A DNA stretch of 64,000 bases from contig NZ_CADFEJ010000013.1 of assembly GCF_902833055.1 (NCBI RefSeq), positions 1 through 64,000 on the forward strand. The letters run 5' to 3'. The first letter of the stretch is position 1. Each line of letters starts with the position of its first letter. Of this stretch, positions 29,588 through 41,117 are shown piece by piece. The translations under genes were made by a program, and so were the position numbers. Source of the DNA: Burkholderia territorii. GTDB lineage: Bacteria > Pseudomonadota > Gammaproteobacteria > Burkholderiales > Burkholderiaceae. The notes under the pieces were generated by a model that saw only the letters and a program-made list of their open reading frames with translations, searched no databases and had not been told where the DNA came from.

Positions 29588-29614
29588 AAAAAGCCCGCGC
29601 GATGCGGGCTTTTT
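29588..29614. terminator. Bidirectional terminator between the DUF1840 gene and metH
   Basis: Stem GCCCGC / GCGGGC (29593-29598 and 29604-29609) with A-run before and T-run after. It lies between convergent genes, so it can end both transcripts. Confidence 0.85.
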
Positions 29615-29660
29615 ATTCGTCTGATCAAAAGGCGGCGAGGCCGCCCCGGTCGCGTGTCGC

Positions 29661-32378
<2,718 letters not shown>

Positions 32379-32421
32379 GGCGGTGCGAATTCGTGTGAGG
32401 TAGGGCGTTGATGCGTTCGGG

Positions 32422-33489
32422 TCAGGCGGCGTCGCTGTACTGGCTCGGCCAGCGGCGCGGTTTCACGTCGGCGAGCGCCTTCGCGATCTCGGCGATGTGC
32501 TCGGGCGTCGTGCCGCAGCAGCCGCCCGCGAGATTCACGAGCCCGGCCTGCGCGAATTCCTTCAAGAGGCCCGACGTGACGTCCGGCGTCTCGTCGAAGC
32601 CGGTGTCGCTCATCGGGTTCGGCAGGCCGGCGTTCGGGTAGCACGACACGTAGGTGTCGCACAGCTTCGCGAGCTCGGCGATGTACGGGCGCATCAGCGC
32701 CGCGCCGAGCGCGCAGTTCAGGCCGAACGTGAGCGGCTTCGCGTGGCGCAGCGAATTCCAGAACGCCTCGACCGTCTGGCCCGACAGGATGCGGCCCGAC
32801 GCGTCGGTCACGGTGCCCGAGATCATGATCGGCAGGCGCTCGCCGGTGTTCTCGAACAGCTCGTCGAGCGCGAAGAGCGCGGCCTTTGCGTTCAGCGTGT
32901 CGAAGATCGTCTCGACGAGGAACAGGTCGACGCCGCCGTCGAGCAGCGCCTTCGCCTGCTGGTAATACGCGTCGCGCAGCTCGTCGAACGTGACGTTGCG
33001 CGCGCCCGGGTCGTTGACGTCCGGCGAGATGCTCGCCGTCTTCGGCGTCGGCCCGATCGCGCCGGCGACGAAGCGCGGCTTGCCGGGCGTCGCATGGCGC
33101 TCGGCCGATGCGCGCGCGAGCCGCGCCGATTCGACGTTCATCTCGACGACGAGGTCTTCCATCCCATAGTCGGCCTGCGCGACCGTCGTCGCGCCGAACG
33201 TGTTGGTTTCGACGATGTCCGCGCCGGCCGCGAAGTACTGGTCATGGATCTCGCTGATGATCTGCGGCTGCGTGAGCGACAGCAGCTCGTTGTTGCCCTT
33301 GATGTCGCGCGGGAAATCCTTGAAACGCTCGCCGCGATATGCGGCCTCGTCGAGCTTGTAGCGCTGGATCATCGTGCCCATCGCGCCGTCGAGGATCAGG
33401 ATGCGCGATTTCAGCAGCGCGGGCAGGTCGGCGCCGCGCGTGTAGCGCGCGTCGAGCGGGGCGGAAGCGGCGAGAGGAGTCGCGGACAT
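32422..33489 (-). CDS. metH: Methionine synthase, homocysteine-binding domain (split MetH N-terminal part)
   Basis: This 355-residue protein corresponds to the N-terminal zinc domain of MetH. It has [16 protein letters not shown] near residue 35, [29 protein letters not shown], and the zinc cysteines in GLNCALGA (near 258) and [11 protein letters not shown] (near 324). It binds and activates homocysteine. The gene stops cleanly (TGA) before the next one, and both coding parts are intact. This is therefore a real gene split and not a frameshift, since a 43-base spacer with a separate start separates them. The split form is typical of Burkholderiales. Its own leader carries no recognised riboswitch. 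Confidence 0.94.
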   Translation of the reverse strand: MSATPLAASAPLDARYTRGADLPALLKSRILILDGAMGTMIQRYKLDEAAYRGERFKDFPRDIKGNNELLSLTQPQIISEIHDQYFAAGADIVETNTFGATTVAQADYGMEDLVVEMNVESARLARASAERHATPGKPRFVAGAIGPTPKTASISPDVNDPGARNVTFDELRDAYYQQAKALLDGGVDLFLVETIFDTLNAKAALFALDELFENTGERLPIMISGTVTDASGRILSGQTVEAFWNSLRHAKPLTFGLNCALGAALMRPYIAELAKLCDTYVSCYPNAGLPNPMSDTGFDETPDVTSGLLKEFAQAGLVNLAGGCCGTTPEHIAEIAKALADVKPRRWPSQYSDAA

Positions 33490-33563
33490 GGCGGAAGGGC
33501 GGCGAAGACGGAAAAACCGTCATTGTAGCCGGTGCGCCGGGGCGCCGCCCGGCCCGCACCAAA

Positions 33564-33596
33564 CGAAAACCCCCGCCCGGCGAACCGGACGGGGGC
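33564..33596 (-). terminator. Rho-independent terminator after the DUF3567 gene
   Basis: On the minus strand an 11-bp stem CCCCCGTCCGG / CCGGGCGGGGG (one G-T pair) closes on a TTCG tetraloop and is followed by TTTT. It separates the DUF3567 transcript from metH. Confidence 0.85.
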
Positions 33597-33666
33597 TTGG
33601 ATCGGAGTGCTCGCGGCGCCGCCCGAACGCGGCGAACGGCCCGGCAATGCGCCGGGCCGCGGATCG

Positions 33667-33924
33667 TCAGTGCAGGACGACGGGCATCATCATCAGGCTG
33701 TCGAACTGTCCGAGGAATTCGTCCACTTCGTCGAGCGACGGCTCATCCTCGATCAGTTGCTTCACGTGTGCGCGGAATCGCTCGGCGAGCTCGCCGTCGA
33801 TGAAGATCTCGCGCTGCGCGTTCTTGTCGACGATTTCGTATCCGCCGGCATTCATCAGATGGTGGCCGGCCTGCGGCGCGAATTCGACGACGCAGTAGTT
33901 GGGGCTGTTGTAGATCATTTGCAT
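33667..33924 (-). CDS. DUF3567 domain-containing protein
   Basis: This 85-residue cytoplasmic protein starts MQMIYNSPNYCVVEFAPQ and ends DSLMMMPVVLH, the signature of DUF3567, a small family conserved in beta-proteobacteria. The function is unknown. The start at 33924 is fixed by GAGGAG upstream; a frame reaching 34011 lacks support. It is a one-gene unit with a leader holding two small stem-loops (34010-34057) and a strong terminator. Confidence 0.88.
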   Translation of the reverse strand: MQMIYNSPNYCVVEFAPQAGHHLMNAGGYEIVDKNAQREIFIDGELAERFRAHVKQLIEDEPSLDEVDEFLGQFDSLMMMPVVLH

Positions 33925-34168
33925 GGCGGCACTCCTCTTCGCAGTGGCATCTGGCCTTGTTGTCCCGTAGGTGGGGCAGACCTTGCCGGTTTCAAGGGGC
34001 TTGCGCTGCACACCCCGTTCTCCCTTTTGCGTGGGGTGTATCGGTTAGAAGCCGATATCTCTCAAACGTTTCTTATTGTGATCCCGTGCACTGAAATAGT
34101 TGTTAAAGAGTGTCATCGGCCATTTCGGCCAGACCTTTAATCGGTCGAAATTGCCGATCGAGCGATCG

Positions 34169-35467
34169 TCACGGCGCGGTGCGCGACGATGCCGGCGGTG
34201 CAGCCGCCGGCGCGGGCGCCTGTCCGGCGGGCGGCGGCGCGGATTGTGCAGGCTCCGCGGCCGGTGCGGAGGCGGCCGGTATGCCGGCAGGCGCGTTCGT
34301 TGCGTCCTCGCTCGTCGCGCGTTGTGTCGCGCCAACGGCAGGCGCGCCCGGCGGCGCGAGCGGGCCGTGCCACAGCAGCTCGATCTGCGCGCCGTTCGGC
34401 TCCGATTGTACGAGCCGCGCGGGCAGCCAGCCGAGCGACGGCGCGAGCCACATGTCGATGCGGCGCGTGTCGCCGTCGCGGCGCGGCAGCCGCATGAAGT
34501 GGCGGGCGCGGACGCTGCCGGCCTGCGTCTGCACGTCTTCGTCGCCGATCACCGTGATCGGCCAGGTCTCGCCGCTGTTGTTGTCGATCACGAAGAACTG
34601 CTGCGTGACGCCCGGCTTGTACGCGGACGGATTGCCGCGCACGAGCCCCGACAATTGCATCAGCATGCTGAAGCGGTCCTGCACGCCGTCGGGCAGCGGC
34701 GCGTTGTTCGGCGTGCGCGTGAACACGACCTGGTGGCTCTCGCGGTTGAAGATCGCGATGTCCTCGGGGCGCTTGCCGCGCTTTTCGACATAGCGGTCGG
34801 GCGCGATGCCGAATGCGTCGATGCGGCCTTCGCTGCGATAGCTGAACGGGCCGACGAACGGCACGGGCATGGACACCGACAGGTCGTAGGTGCGGCCGTC
34901 GGTGCGCCAGTGGATCGTGCCGATCATGTTCTGCATCCCGTTGTAGAACGTGTCGTACTGAAGGTCGCCGGGCGGCGGCGCCGCGAACTTCACGCCGCTC
35001 GTCGCGGGGCCCGGCGTCGCGGCACCGCCGGCATCGCCCGCCGATGCCGCGTGCGTGCCGGATGCGCCTGCCGCGCCGCTCGCGGCGGAGGCTGCGGAGG
35101 CAGCGGAGGCAGCGGACGCGGCCTGCGGCGGTTCGCCGCGTTCATCCGTCTGCGTCGACGTGAGAACCGGCTCGGGCGACGGCGCGGGCTTTGCCGCGGG
35201 CTTCGGTGCGGCCGCGGCCGGCTTGGCCGGTTGTTTGGCGGGTGGTTCGGCCGGCTTCGGCGCGGGCGCGCGCTCGATCGGCTGCGGCTTGAGCAGTTCG
35301 ATCTGCACCGGTATCTCGGCGGGCGCGGGCGGCGTGAACGCGTCGCGGCTGTGCGTCAGCCACAACGCCGCGAGCGCGTGCAGCACCAGCACGACGACGA
35401 GCGCGACGCCCACGCGCAGCCAGTGGCGGGGCAGGGCGTGGCGAGGACGGGTGTCGGCAGGCGGCAT
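34169..35467 (-). CDS. DUF3108 protein with TonB-like N-terminus
   Basis: This 432-residue envelope protein has a basic start and one transmembrane helix (about residues 17-38, VGVALVVVLVLHALAALWL). A Pro/Lys/Ala linker (PKPAEPPAKQPAKP) like that of TonB proteins follows, with a run of Ala-Ala-Ser (about 118-135). The DUF3108 domain spans about 155-375 (YDTFYNGMQNMIGTIHW, FSYRSEGRIDAFG, ELLWHGPL). A second Ala/Pro-rich tail ends the protein. DUF3108 proteins are predicted periplasmic beta-rich proteins of unknown role. The gene appears to be transcribed alone. Confidence 0.82.
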   Translation of the reverse strand: MPPADTRPRHALPRHWLRVGVALVVVLVLHALAALWLTHSRDAFTPPAPAEIPVQIELLKPQPIERAPAPKPAEPPAKQPAKPAAAAPKPAAKPAPSPEPVLTSTQTDERGEPPQAASAASAASAASAASGAAGASGTHAASAGDAGGAATPGPATSGVKFAAPPPGDLQYDTFYNGMQNMIGTIHWRTDGRTYDLSVSMPVPFVGPFSYRSEGRIDAFGIAPDRYVEKRGKRPEDIAIFNRESHQVVFTRTPNNAPLPDGVQDRFSMLMQLSGLVRGNPSAYKPGVTQQFFVIDNNSGETWPITVIGDEDVQTQAGSVRARHFMRLPRRDGDTRRIDMWLAPSLGWLPARLVQSEPNGAQIELLWHGPLAPPGAPAVGATQRATSEDATNAPAGIPAASAPAAEPAQSAPPPAGQAPAPAAAPPASSRTAP

Positions 35468-35584
35468 CGGCGAAACGGAGCAGGGTTGAGGCGGTCGTGG
35501 CGCATGGCGCGCGTCACAGCGTTCGGACCGCCGGATGCGCCGCGCGTTCGCGATACATCGCGCCGGTGTCGCACGCGTTGCGTA

Positions 35585-36460
35585 TCAGGCGTCGCGTGCG
35601 ACCGGACTATAGCCGAGTTCGTAAGACAGTTTCTGCGCGCACGCGCGCAGCGCGGTGTCGATCTCGCCGCCCCACGCGATGTCGAACGTGCCTTCCTGGC
35701 CGAGCGCGACGATCGCGAGCGCGAGTTCGCCGACCGCATCGAACACCGGCATGCAGAACGCATGGATCGTCGGCAGCAGCATCCCTTCGACGCGCGCGGC
35801 CTGATGCGCGCGCACGTCGGCGAGCACCGCCTCGACCTCGTCGAGCGTGCGCGGCCCGCCATGATGCGGCGAGCGGCGCGTATCGGCGAGCTCGCGTTCG
35901 AGCATCGCCGCGGTCTTGCTGCGCGGCAGATACGCGGCGAACAGCAGGCCCGTCGCGGAGCCGAGCAGCGGCATCACGTCGCCGAGCTTCAGCGACGCCT
36001 TCGCCGGATGGCTCGACTCCATCCAGTGCACGATCGTCGGCCCTTGATTGCCCCACACCGCGATGCCGACCGTCTGGTCGACGCGGTCGCGCAGTTCGGT
36101 CAGCGCGATCCGCGCGAGCTTCACGCCGTCCACGCGTGCGAGCCGCGCGAGACCCATCTGCAGCGCGAAGCCGCCGAGTTCGTAGCGGCCCGACACGGGA
36201 TCCTGCGACACGACGCCGAGCCGCGAGAAGCTGACCAGGTAGCGGTGCGCCTTCGCGGGGCTCATGCCCGCGCGCTGCGCGAGATCGCGCAGCATCATCG
36301 CGCGCGGCTCGCTCGTCAGCACGTCGAGCAGGCGGAAGCCGACCTCGATCGACTGGATGCCGGAGCGAACCTTCTCGCCGCCTTCGCCGTGCTCGCCGGA
36401 GCCGGTGTCGTCGGTGTCGGAATCGGCGAGATCGTCGTCGGGAAGCGGGCTGGCGGGCAT
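35585..36460 (-). CDS. IclR family transcriptional regulator
   Basis: This 291-residue regulator has an acidic N-terminal tail, a winged helix-turn-helix (about residues 33-95, including VGFRLLDVLTSE and LAQRAGMSPAKAHRYLVSF) and an IclR effector domain to the end (GIAVWGNQGPTIVHWME, ATGLLFAAYLP). It is divergent from the FAH gene with 126 bases between, so it probably controls that gene or the following enoyl-CoA hydratase-like gene; this is inference from position. The effector is unknown. The ATG at 36460 gives a normal length; longer frames are shadows of the FAH gene. Confidence 0.9.
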   Translation of the reverse strand: MPASPLPDDDLADSDTDDTGSGEHGEGGEKVRSGIQSIEVGFRLLDVLTSEPRAMMLRDLAQRAGMSPAKAHRYLVSFSRLGVVSQDPVSGRYELGGFALQMGLARLARVDGVKLARIALTELRDRVDQTVGIAVWGNQGPTIVHWMESSHPAKASLKLGDVMPLLGSATGLLFAAYLPRSKTAAMLERELADTRRSPHHGGPRTLDEVEAVLADVRAHQAARVEGMLLPTIHAFCMPVFDAVGELALAIVALGQEGTFDIAWGGEIDTALRACAQKLSYELGYSPVARDA

Positions 36461-36543
36461 GGGCAACGGGGCGCGACAAGGCGGCAAGGGTCGGGACGAA
36501 AGCGGCGTGCACGATCGTGGCGCGCCGCACGGATTCACCATCG

Positions 36544-36549
36544 TAAAAT
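36544..36549 (+). promoter_or_regulatory. Possible -10 element for the FAH gene
   Basis: TAAAAT at 36544-36549 lies 37 bases before the FAH start codon in the divergent IclR/FAH gap. No good -35 is visible, which would fit a promoter that needs an activator. Confidence 0.35.
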
Positions 36550-36586
36550 AGATTCCCTCCATCGTCACTACAACGGCAGATACCCC

Positions 36587-37579
36587 ATGAAACTTGCATC
36601 GCTGAAGGACGGCACGCGCGACGGCCAGCTGATCGTCGTGTCGCGCGACCTGCACACCGCGGCGATCGCCGATGCGATCGCACCGACGCTGCAGCGCGTC
36701 CTCGACGACTGGGCGTTCTACGCGCCGCAACTGCGCGACCTGTACGACGCGCTGAACCACGGCCGCGCACGCAACGCGTTCGCGTTCGACCCGGCGAACT
36801 GCATGGCGCCGCTGCCGCGCGCGTTCCAGTGGGCCGACGGCTCCGCGTACGTGAATCACGTCGAGCTCGTGCGCCGCGCGCGCGGTGCCGAGATGCCGCC
36901 CGAGTTCTGGACCGATCCGTTGATGTACCAGGGCGGCAGCGACGATTTCCTCGGCGCGCGCGACGACATCGTGTGCCCGTCCGAGGAGTGGGGCATCGAT
37001 TTCGAGGCCGAAGTCGCGGTGATCACCGGCGACGTGCCGATGAGCGCATCGCCCGACGACGCGCTGAAGGCCGTGCGGCTCGTCACGCTCGTGAACGACG
37101 TGTCGCTGCGCAACCTGATTCCGGCGGAGCTCGCGAAGGGCTTCGGTTTCTTCCAGAGCAAGCCCGCCACCGCGTTCGCGCCGGTCGCGGTGACGCTCGA
37201 CGAACTCGGCGACGAATGGCGCGAAGGCCGCGTGCACCGGCCGATGATCGTCCACTGGAACGGCAAGAAGGTTGGCCAGCCCGATGCGGGCACCGACATG
37301 GTCTTCCACTTCGGCCAGTTGATCGCGCACGCGGCGAAGACGCGCAACCTGCGTGCCGGCTCGATCATCGGCTCGGGCACGGTGTCGAACAAGGACGCGA
37401 AGCGCGGCTACTGCTGCATCGCCGAGAAGCGTTGCCTCGAGACGATCGAGCACGGCGCGCCGCAGACCGAATTCATGCGCTACGGCGACACCGTGCGCAT
37501 CGAGATGTTCGACGCGGCCGGCAAGTCGATCTTCGGCGCGATCGAGCAGGCCGTCGCGCCGCCCGACGGCGCGGCCTGA
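36587..37579 (+). CDS. Fumarylacetoacetate hydrolase (FAH) family protein
   Basis: This 330-residue protein has the FAH fold. The metal-binding acidic residues lie in [19 protein letters not shown], followed by [25 protein letters not shown] and the C-terminal IIGSGTVSN. Family members hydrolyse or decarboxylate fumarylacetoacetate and related ring-cleavage products. The substrate here is unknown, but the divergent IclR regulator and the downstream enoyl-CoA hydratase-like gene point to an aromatic or acyl catabolic role. The start at 36587 matches the family N-terminus MKLASLKDG. Confidence 0.92.
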   Translation: MKLASLKDGTRDGQLIVVSRDLHTAAIADAIAPTLQRVLDDWAFYAPQLRDLYDALNHGRARNAFAFDPANCMAPLPRAFQWADGSAYVNHVELVRRARGAEMPPEFWTDPLMYQGGSDDFLGARDDIVCPSEEWGIDFEAEVAVITGDVPMSASPDDALKAVRLVTLVNDVSLRNLIPAELAKGFGFFQSKPATAFAPVAVTLDELGDEWREGRVHRPMIVHWNGKKVGQPDAGTDMVFHFGQLIAHAAKTRNLRAGSIIGSGTVSNKDAKRGYCCIAEKRCLETIEHGAPQTEFMRYGDTVRIEMFDAAGKSIFGAIEQAVAPPDGAA

Positions 37580-37707
37580 ACGCCGGCGCGAAGCCCGGCC
37601 GCGGCCCGCGCGCCGGGTTTCGCCCGATGTTTGGCCGCGCGGGCTTGGCTACACTCGATTCAGGCGTTTCAAACGTCGAATGCATTTCAACGATCCTGGA
37701 GCTGCGC

Positions 37708-38535
37708 ATGGCCGATCTCGCCGCATACGGCGCTTACGAAGCATTGAAGGTGACGCGCCGCGAGCATGGCGTGCTCGACATCGTGATGAGCGGCGAGGGC
37801 GCGAACCGCAGCGGGCTCGCGACCGCGAACGAACGCATGCATCGCGAGCTCGCCGACATCTGGCGCGACGTCGATCGTGATCCCGACACGCGCGTCGCGG
37901 TGATCCGCGGCGAGGGCAAGGGCTTTTCGGCGGGCGGCGATCTCGCGCTCGTCGAGGCGATGGCGAATGACTTCGACGTGCGCGCCCGCGTGTGGCGCGA
38001 GGCACGCGACCTCGTCTACAACGTGATCAACTGCAGCAAGCCGATCGTGTCCGCGATGCACGGGCCGGCCGTGGGCGCGGGGCTCGTCGCCGGCCTGCTC
38101 GCCGATATCTCGATCGCCGCGAAGGATGCGCGCATCATCGACGGTCATACGCGGCTCGGCGTCGCGGCCGGCGATCACGCAGCGATCGTGTGGCCGCTGT
38201 TGTGCGGGATGGCGAAGGCGAAGTATTACCTGCTGCTGTGCGAGCCGGTGAGCGGCGAGGAGGCCGAGCGGATCGGCCTCGTGTCGCTCGCGGTCGAGCC
38301 GGCCGATCTGCTGCCGAAGGCGTACGAGGTCGCGGAGAGGCTCGCGCACGGGTCGCAATCGGCGATCCGCTGGACCAAGTACGCGCTGAACAACTGGCTG
38401 CGCAGCGCCGGGCCGGCCTTCGATACGTCGCTCGCGCTCGAGTTCATGGGCTTCTCGGGGCCCGACGTGCAGGAAGGCATCCGCTCGCTGCGCGAGCGGC
38501 GCGCCCCCGACTTCCGCGGCGACGCACCGTTCTGA
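37708..38535 (+). CDS. Enoyl-CoA hydratase/isomerase family protein
   Basis: This 275-residue crotonase-fold protein has the oxyanion-hole stretches [15 protein letters not shown] and [18 protein letters not shown]. The two catalytic glutamates of classical enoyl-CoA hydratase are not evident: the region reads [18 protein letters not shown]. It may therefore catalyse another CoA reaction of the superfamily. The C-terminal helix ([20 protein letters not shown]) is standard. The start is supported by TGGAGC upstream. It lies 128 bases after the FAH gene and may share its transcript. Confidence 0.87.
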   Translation: MADLAAYGAYEALKVTRREHGVLDIVMSGEGANRSGLATANERMHRELADIWRDVDRDPDTRVAVIRGEGKGFSAGGDLALVEAMANDFDVRARVWREARDLVYNVINCSKPIVSAMHGPAVGAGLVAGLLADISIAAKDARIIDGHTRLGVAAGDHAAIVWPLLCGMAKAKYYLLLCEPVSGEEAERIGLVSLAVEPADLLPKAYEVAERLAHGSQSAIRWTKYALNNWLRSAGPAFDTSLALEFMGFSGPDVQEGIRSLRERRAPDFRGDAPF

Positions 38536-38614
38536 CGCGCGCTATGATCGGATCAACGGCGGCCGCGCGACTCGTGCCGGCCGCATCGCCCACCCAGTCA
38601 ACCAGGATGCCCGT

Positions 38615-39379
38615 ATGACGACCGATGCCTCCGGCTCCAATCCTTTCGCCGGCTTTGCCGGTTTCAAGCCTGCCGACATGCTCGACCGGATGTGGGACAT
38701 GATGCGGATGTCGCCGTTCGGCGGGATGGCGTCGTTTCCCGGCGCCGCATCGGGGCTGCCGCCGTCGCTGTCGAGCATGTCCGACATGATGGCGCCGCTC
38801 ACGAGCGTCGAGGAGCTCGACAAGCGGATCACCGACCTGCGCGCAGTCGAGCAGTGGCTCAAGCTCAATCTCGGGATGCTGCAGTCCGCGATCCAGGCGC
38901 TCGAGGTACAGCGCGCGACGCTCGCGACGCTGCGCGCGTTCGGCGCGTTCGCGCAAAGCTCGATGTCGGCGGCCGAGGACGCCGCGGTCGCGGCCGCGCA
39001 AGCGGCGTCCGCGCCGCGCGCCGATGTGCCGCGCGCCGATGCGCCGCAGGCGCCGGATGCCGCTGCCGCGCCCGACGCACCGCCGGCAGGCGACGCCGCG
39101 CAGCAGGCATTCGACCCGGCCGGCTGGTGGAACCTGCTGCAGGCGCAGTTCAACCAGCTCGCGAGCCTCGCGATGGCGCAGCCGGGCGCGCAACCCGACG
39201 CGTCGGGCGCTGCGCCGTCCGGGCAGGCCGCATCGACGGCGCGGGCGGAGCCGCCCGCACCGGCCGCCGCCGCGCCGCGCAAGCCGGCCGCGAAGCGCGC
39301 GAAGCCGGCCGGCTCGGCCGCGGCGCGCGCGGCGGCCGCGTCGTCGCCCGAAACGCGTCCGCCGAAGCGCTCGACGTGA
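38615..39379 (+). CDS. phaM: PhaM-like polyhydroxyalkanoate granule regulatory protein
   Basis: This 254-residue protein has the PhaM family N-terminal half, with DMLDRMWDMMRMSPFGG and the helix VEELDKRITDLRAVEQWLKLNLGMLQSAIQALEVQRATLATL. An Ala/Pro-rich middle follows, then a basic C-terminus rich in Lys, Arg and Ala (RKPAAKRAKPAG). In Ralstonia eutropha PhaM activates PHB synthase and tethers granules to the nucleoid through its basic tail. Here the same role is inferred. It lies 79 bases after the enoyl-CoA hydratase-like gene and 24 bases before the patatin gene, which suggests co-transcription with the latter. Confidence 0.85.
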   Translation: MTTDASGSNPFAGFAGFKPADMLDRMWDMMRMSPFGGMASFPGAASGLPPSLSSMSDMMAPLTSVEELDKRITDLRAVEQWLKLNLGMLQSAIQALEVQRATLATLRAFGAFAQSSMSAAEDAAVAAAQAASAPRADVPRADAPQAPDAAAAPDAPPAGDAAQQAFDPAGWWNLLQAQFNQLASLAMAQPGAQPDASGAAPSGQAASTARAEPPAPAAAAPRKPAAKRAKPAGSAAARAAAASSPETRPPKRST

Positions 39380-39403
39380 CGCGCACCGGATAGCAGGTCG
39401 ATC

Positions 39404-40630
39404 ATGCGGCTCGCGCTCGTGCTGATGGGAGGCGGCGCACGTGCCGCCTACCAGGTCGGCGTGCTGAAGGCGCTGGCCGAGATCGCGCGCGAGGCCGATC
39501 CGAACCGGCACACGGTGCCGTTTACGGTCGTCTGCGGCTCGTCGGCCGGCGCGATCAATGCAACGTCGATCGCGAGCCACGCGGACGATTTTTCGCACGG
39601 CGTGCGGCGGCTGCTGGAATTCTGGGAGCCGCTGCGCGCGGACTACGTGTATCGCACCGACTGGCTCGGCATCGCGGCGGCGGGCGCACGCTGGCTCGCG
39701 ACGATGACCTTCGGCTGGGCGGCGCGCCGCTCCCCGCGCGGGTTGCTCGACAACGCGCCGCTCGCCCACCTGCTGCAGCGCGAGCTGAGCTTTCACCGGA
39801 TCGAGCAGATGCTCGAGAGCCGGCTGCTGCACGCGCTCTCGGTGACGGCGCTCAGCTATTCGAGCGGCCGGCACCTGACCTTCTACCAGGCTGCCGAGCC
39901 GATCCAGGCCTGGCGGCGCGCGCAGCGCACCGCGCGGCTCGTCGATCTGTCGGCGTCGCACCTGCTTGCGTCGTCGGCCATTCCGTTCGTGTTTCCCGCC
40001 GTGCCGCTCGTGCTCGACGGCCAGGTCGAATATTTCGGCGACGGCTCGATCCGGCAGGTCGCGCCGCTGTCGCCGGCGATCCACTTCGGCGCGAACCGGA
40101 TCGTCGTCGTCGGCGCGGCCGACCCGCGGCCCGAGATCCCGGCCGCGAACGGCTCGGGGCGGGTGCGCGGCTACCCGACGCTCGCGCAGATCGGCCAGCA
40201 GGTGCTCGCGAGCGTGTTTCTCGACTCGATCGGCTCGGACATCGAGCGCATCGAGCACATCAACCGGATGATCGAGCACTTGCCGCACCAGGTCGAAGTG
40301 GACAGCGGCTGGCGGCACGTCGACGTGCTCGCGATCGCGCCGTCCGAGCGCATCGAGCTGATCGCCGCGAAACACCTGAAGCAGATGCCGGCGACGATGC
40401 GCGGGCTGCTCGGCGCGATCGGCGGCAGCCAGCCGGCCGGCGCGTCGTTCGCGAGCTACCTGCTGTTCGAGGAAGCCTTCACGCGCGAGCTGATCGAGCT
40501 CGGCTATCGCGACGGGCGCGCGCAGCGCGACACGCTGGCGGACTGGATCGCCGGGGCCGACGGCGGCAGCGCGCCGGCATCCGGCACGTCGCCGGCGGGC
40601 GGTCGCGCAAGCGGGGAAATACAGGTCTGA
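39404..40630 (+). CDS. Patatin-like phospholipase family protein
   Basis: This 408-residue protein has the patatin catalytic dyad. The nucleophile serine is in GSSAG (S47), preceded by the oxyanion loop MGGGARAAYQVGVLKAL, and the aspartate lies in YFGDGSIRQ near residue 211. It should be an acyl hydrolase acting on phospholipids or other lipid esters. No signal peptide is apparent, so it is probably cytoplasmic or membrane-associated. Its position next to phaM raises the possibility of work on granule lipids or PHA, which is speculative. Confidence 0.88.
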   Translation: MRLALVLMGGGARAAYQVGVLKALAEIAREADPNRHTVPFTVVCGSSAGAINATSIASHADDFSHGVRRLLEFWEPLRADYVYRTDWLGIAAAGARWLATMTFGWAARRSPRGLLDNAPLAHLLQRELSFHRIEQMLESRLLHALSVTALSYSSGRHLTFYQAAEPIQAWRRAQRTARLVDLSASHLLASSAIPFVFPAVPLVLDGQVEYFGDGSIRQVAPLSPAIHFGANRIVVVGAADPRPEIPAANGSGRVRGYPTLAQIGQQVLASVFLDSIGSDIERIEHINRMIEHLPHQVEVDSGWRHVDVLAIAPSERIELIAAKHLKQMPATMRGLLGAIGGSQPAGASFASYLLFEEAFTRELIELGYRDGRAQRDTLADWIAGADGGSAPASGTSPAGGRASGEIQV

Positions 40631-41117
40631 CGCCCATGACGCGCGCCGAGCGCGCCAGGCGCACGAAGCTTACATATCGGTTGCATTTTCGCGACGGCCG
40701 CCCGCGACCGATCGCCGCACCGCTGCTGGCGGCGCGCGACCGGTTCAGCGTCTCGGAACCGTCATGCACGCGTGCTATCATGGCCGCCGCCGTATACACC
40801 ATATCGAGCAGCCCGCCGGTCCGGCGGTCGCACGGGAACCCGTCGGGGAACCGCGTGGCGCCGGGCGGGCTCGCCACCGAGCCGGCTTGCGCCGGCCCCC
40901 CACATCAGGCACGCGCGGCCGGTTCCGTTCGAGCGGAGCGGGGCCGCCGTGCTTCAACGCGGCGCGGCCGCCCGGCTGCCGGAAGCGGAAACTGCGTCCG
41001 GGGGCGGGATACACGCGTAAAATTAGAGTCTTGGCTGCAAAAGGCGCGCTTGTGCGCCGGCGCGGCAACAGTCACGTTTAGAGAAGTCGCATTGCGCAGA
41101 ACAGGGGTGGGACCATC
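40631..41117. other. Structured GC-rich intergenic region upstream of the ferritin-like gene
   Basis: 487 bases without a convincing gene. A -10-like TATCATGGCCGC lies at 40776. After it come several adjacent hairpins: CCGCC / GGCGG (40813-40827), GTGGCG / CGCCAC (40855-40877), and GCCGGC on both sides of TTGC (40881-40896). A second -10-like TAAAAT lies at 41018-41023, about 95 bases before the next start. It may hold a long leader or a small RNA. The frames across it lack ribosome binding sites. Confidence 0.5.

Noticed and set aside
33490-33660. Cobalamin or SAH riboswitch upstream of the metH pair
   Set aside because: No B12-box or other conserved riboswitch core found in the leader by eye.
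34100-36586. Long plus-strand frame fused ahead of the FAH gene
   Set aside because: It is antisense to the DUF3108 and IclR genes; the real FAH protein starts at 36587 with a family-like N-terminus.
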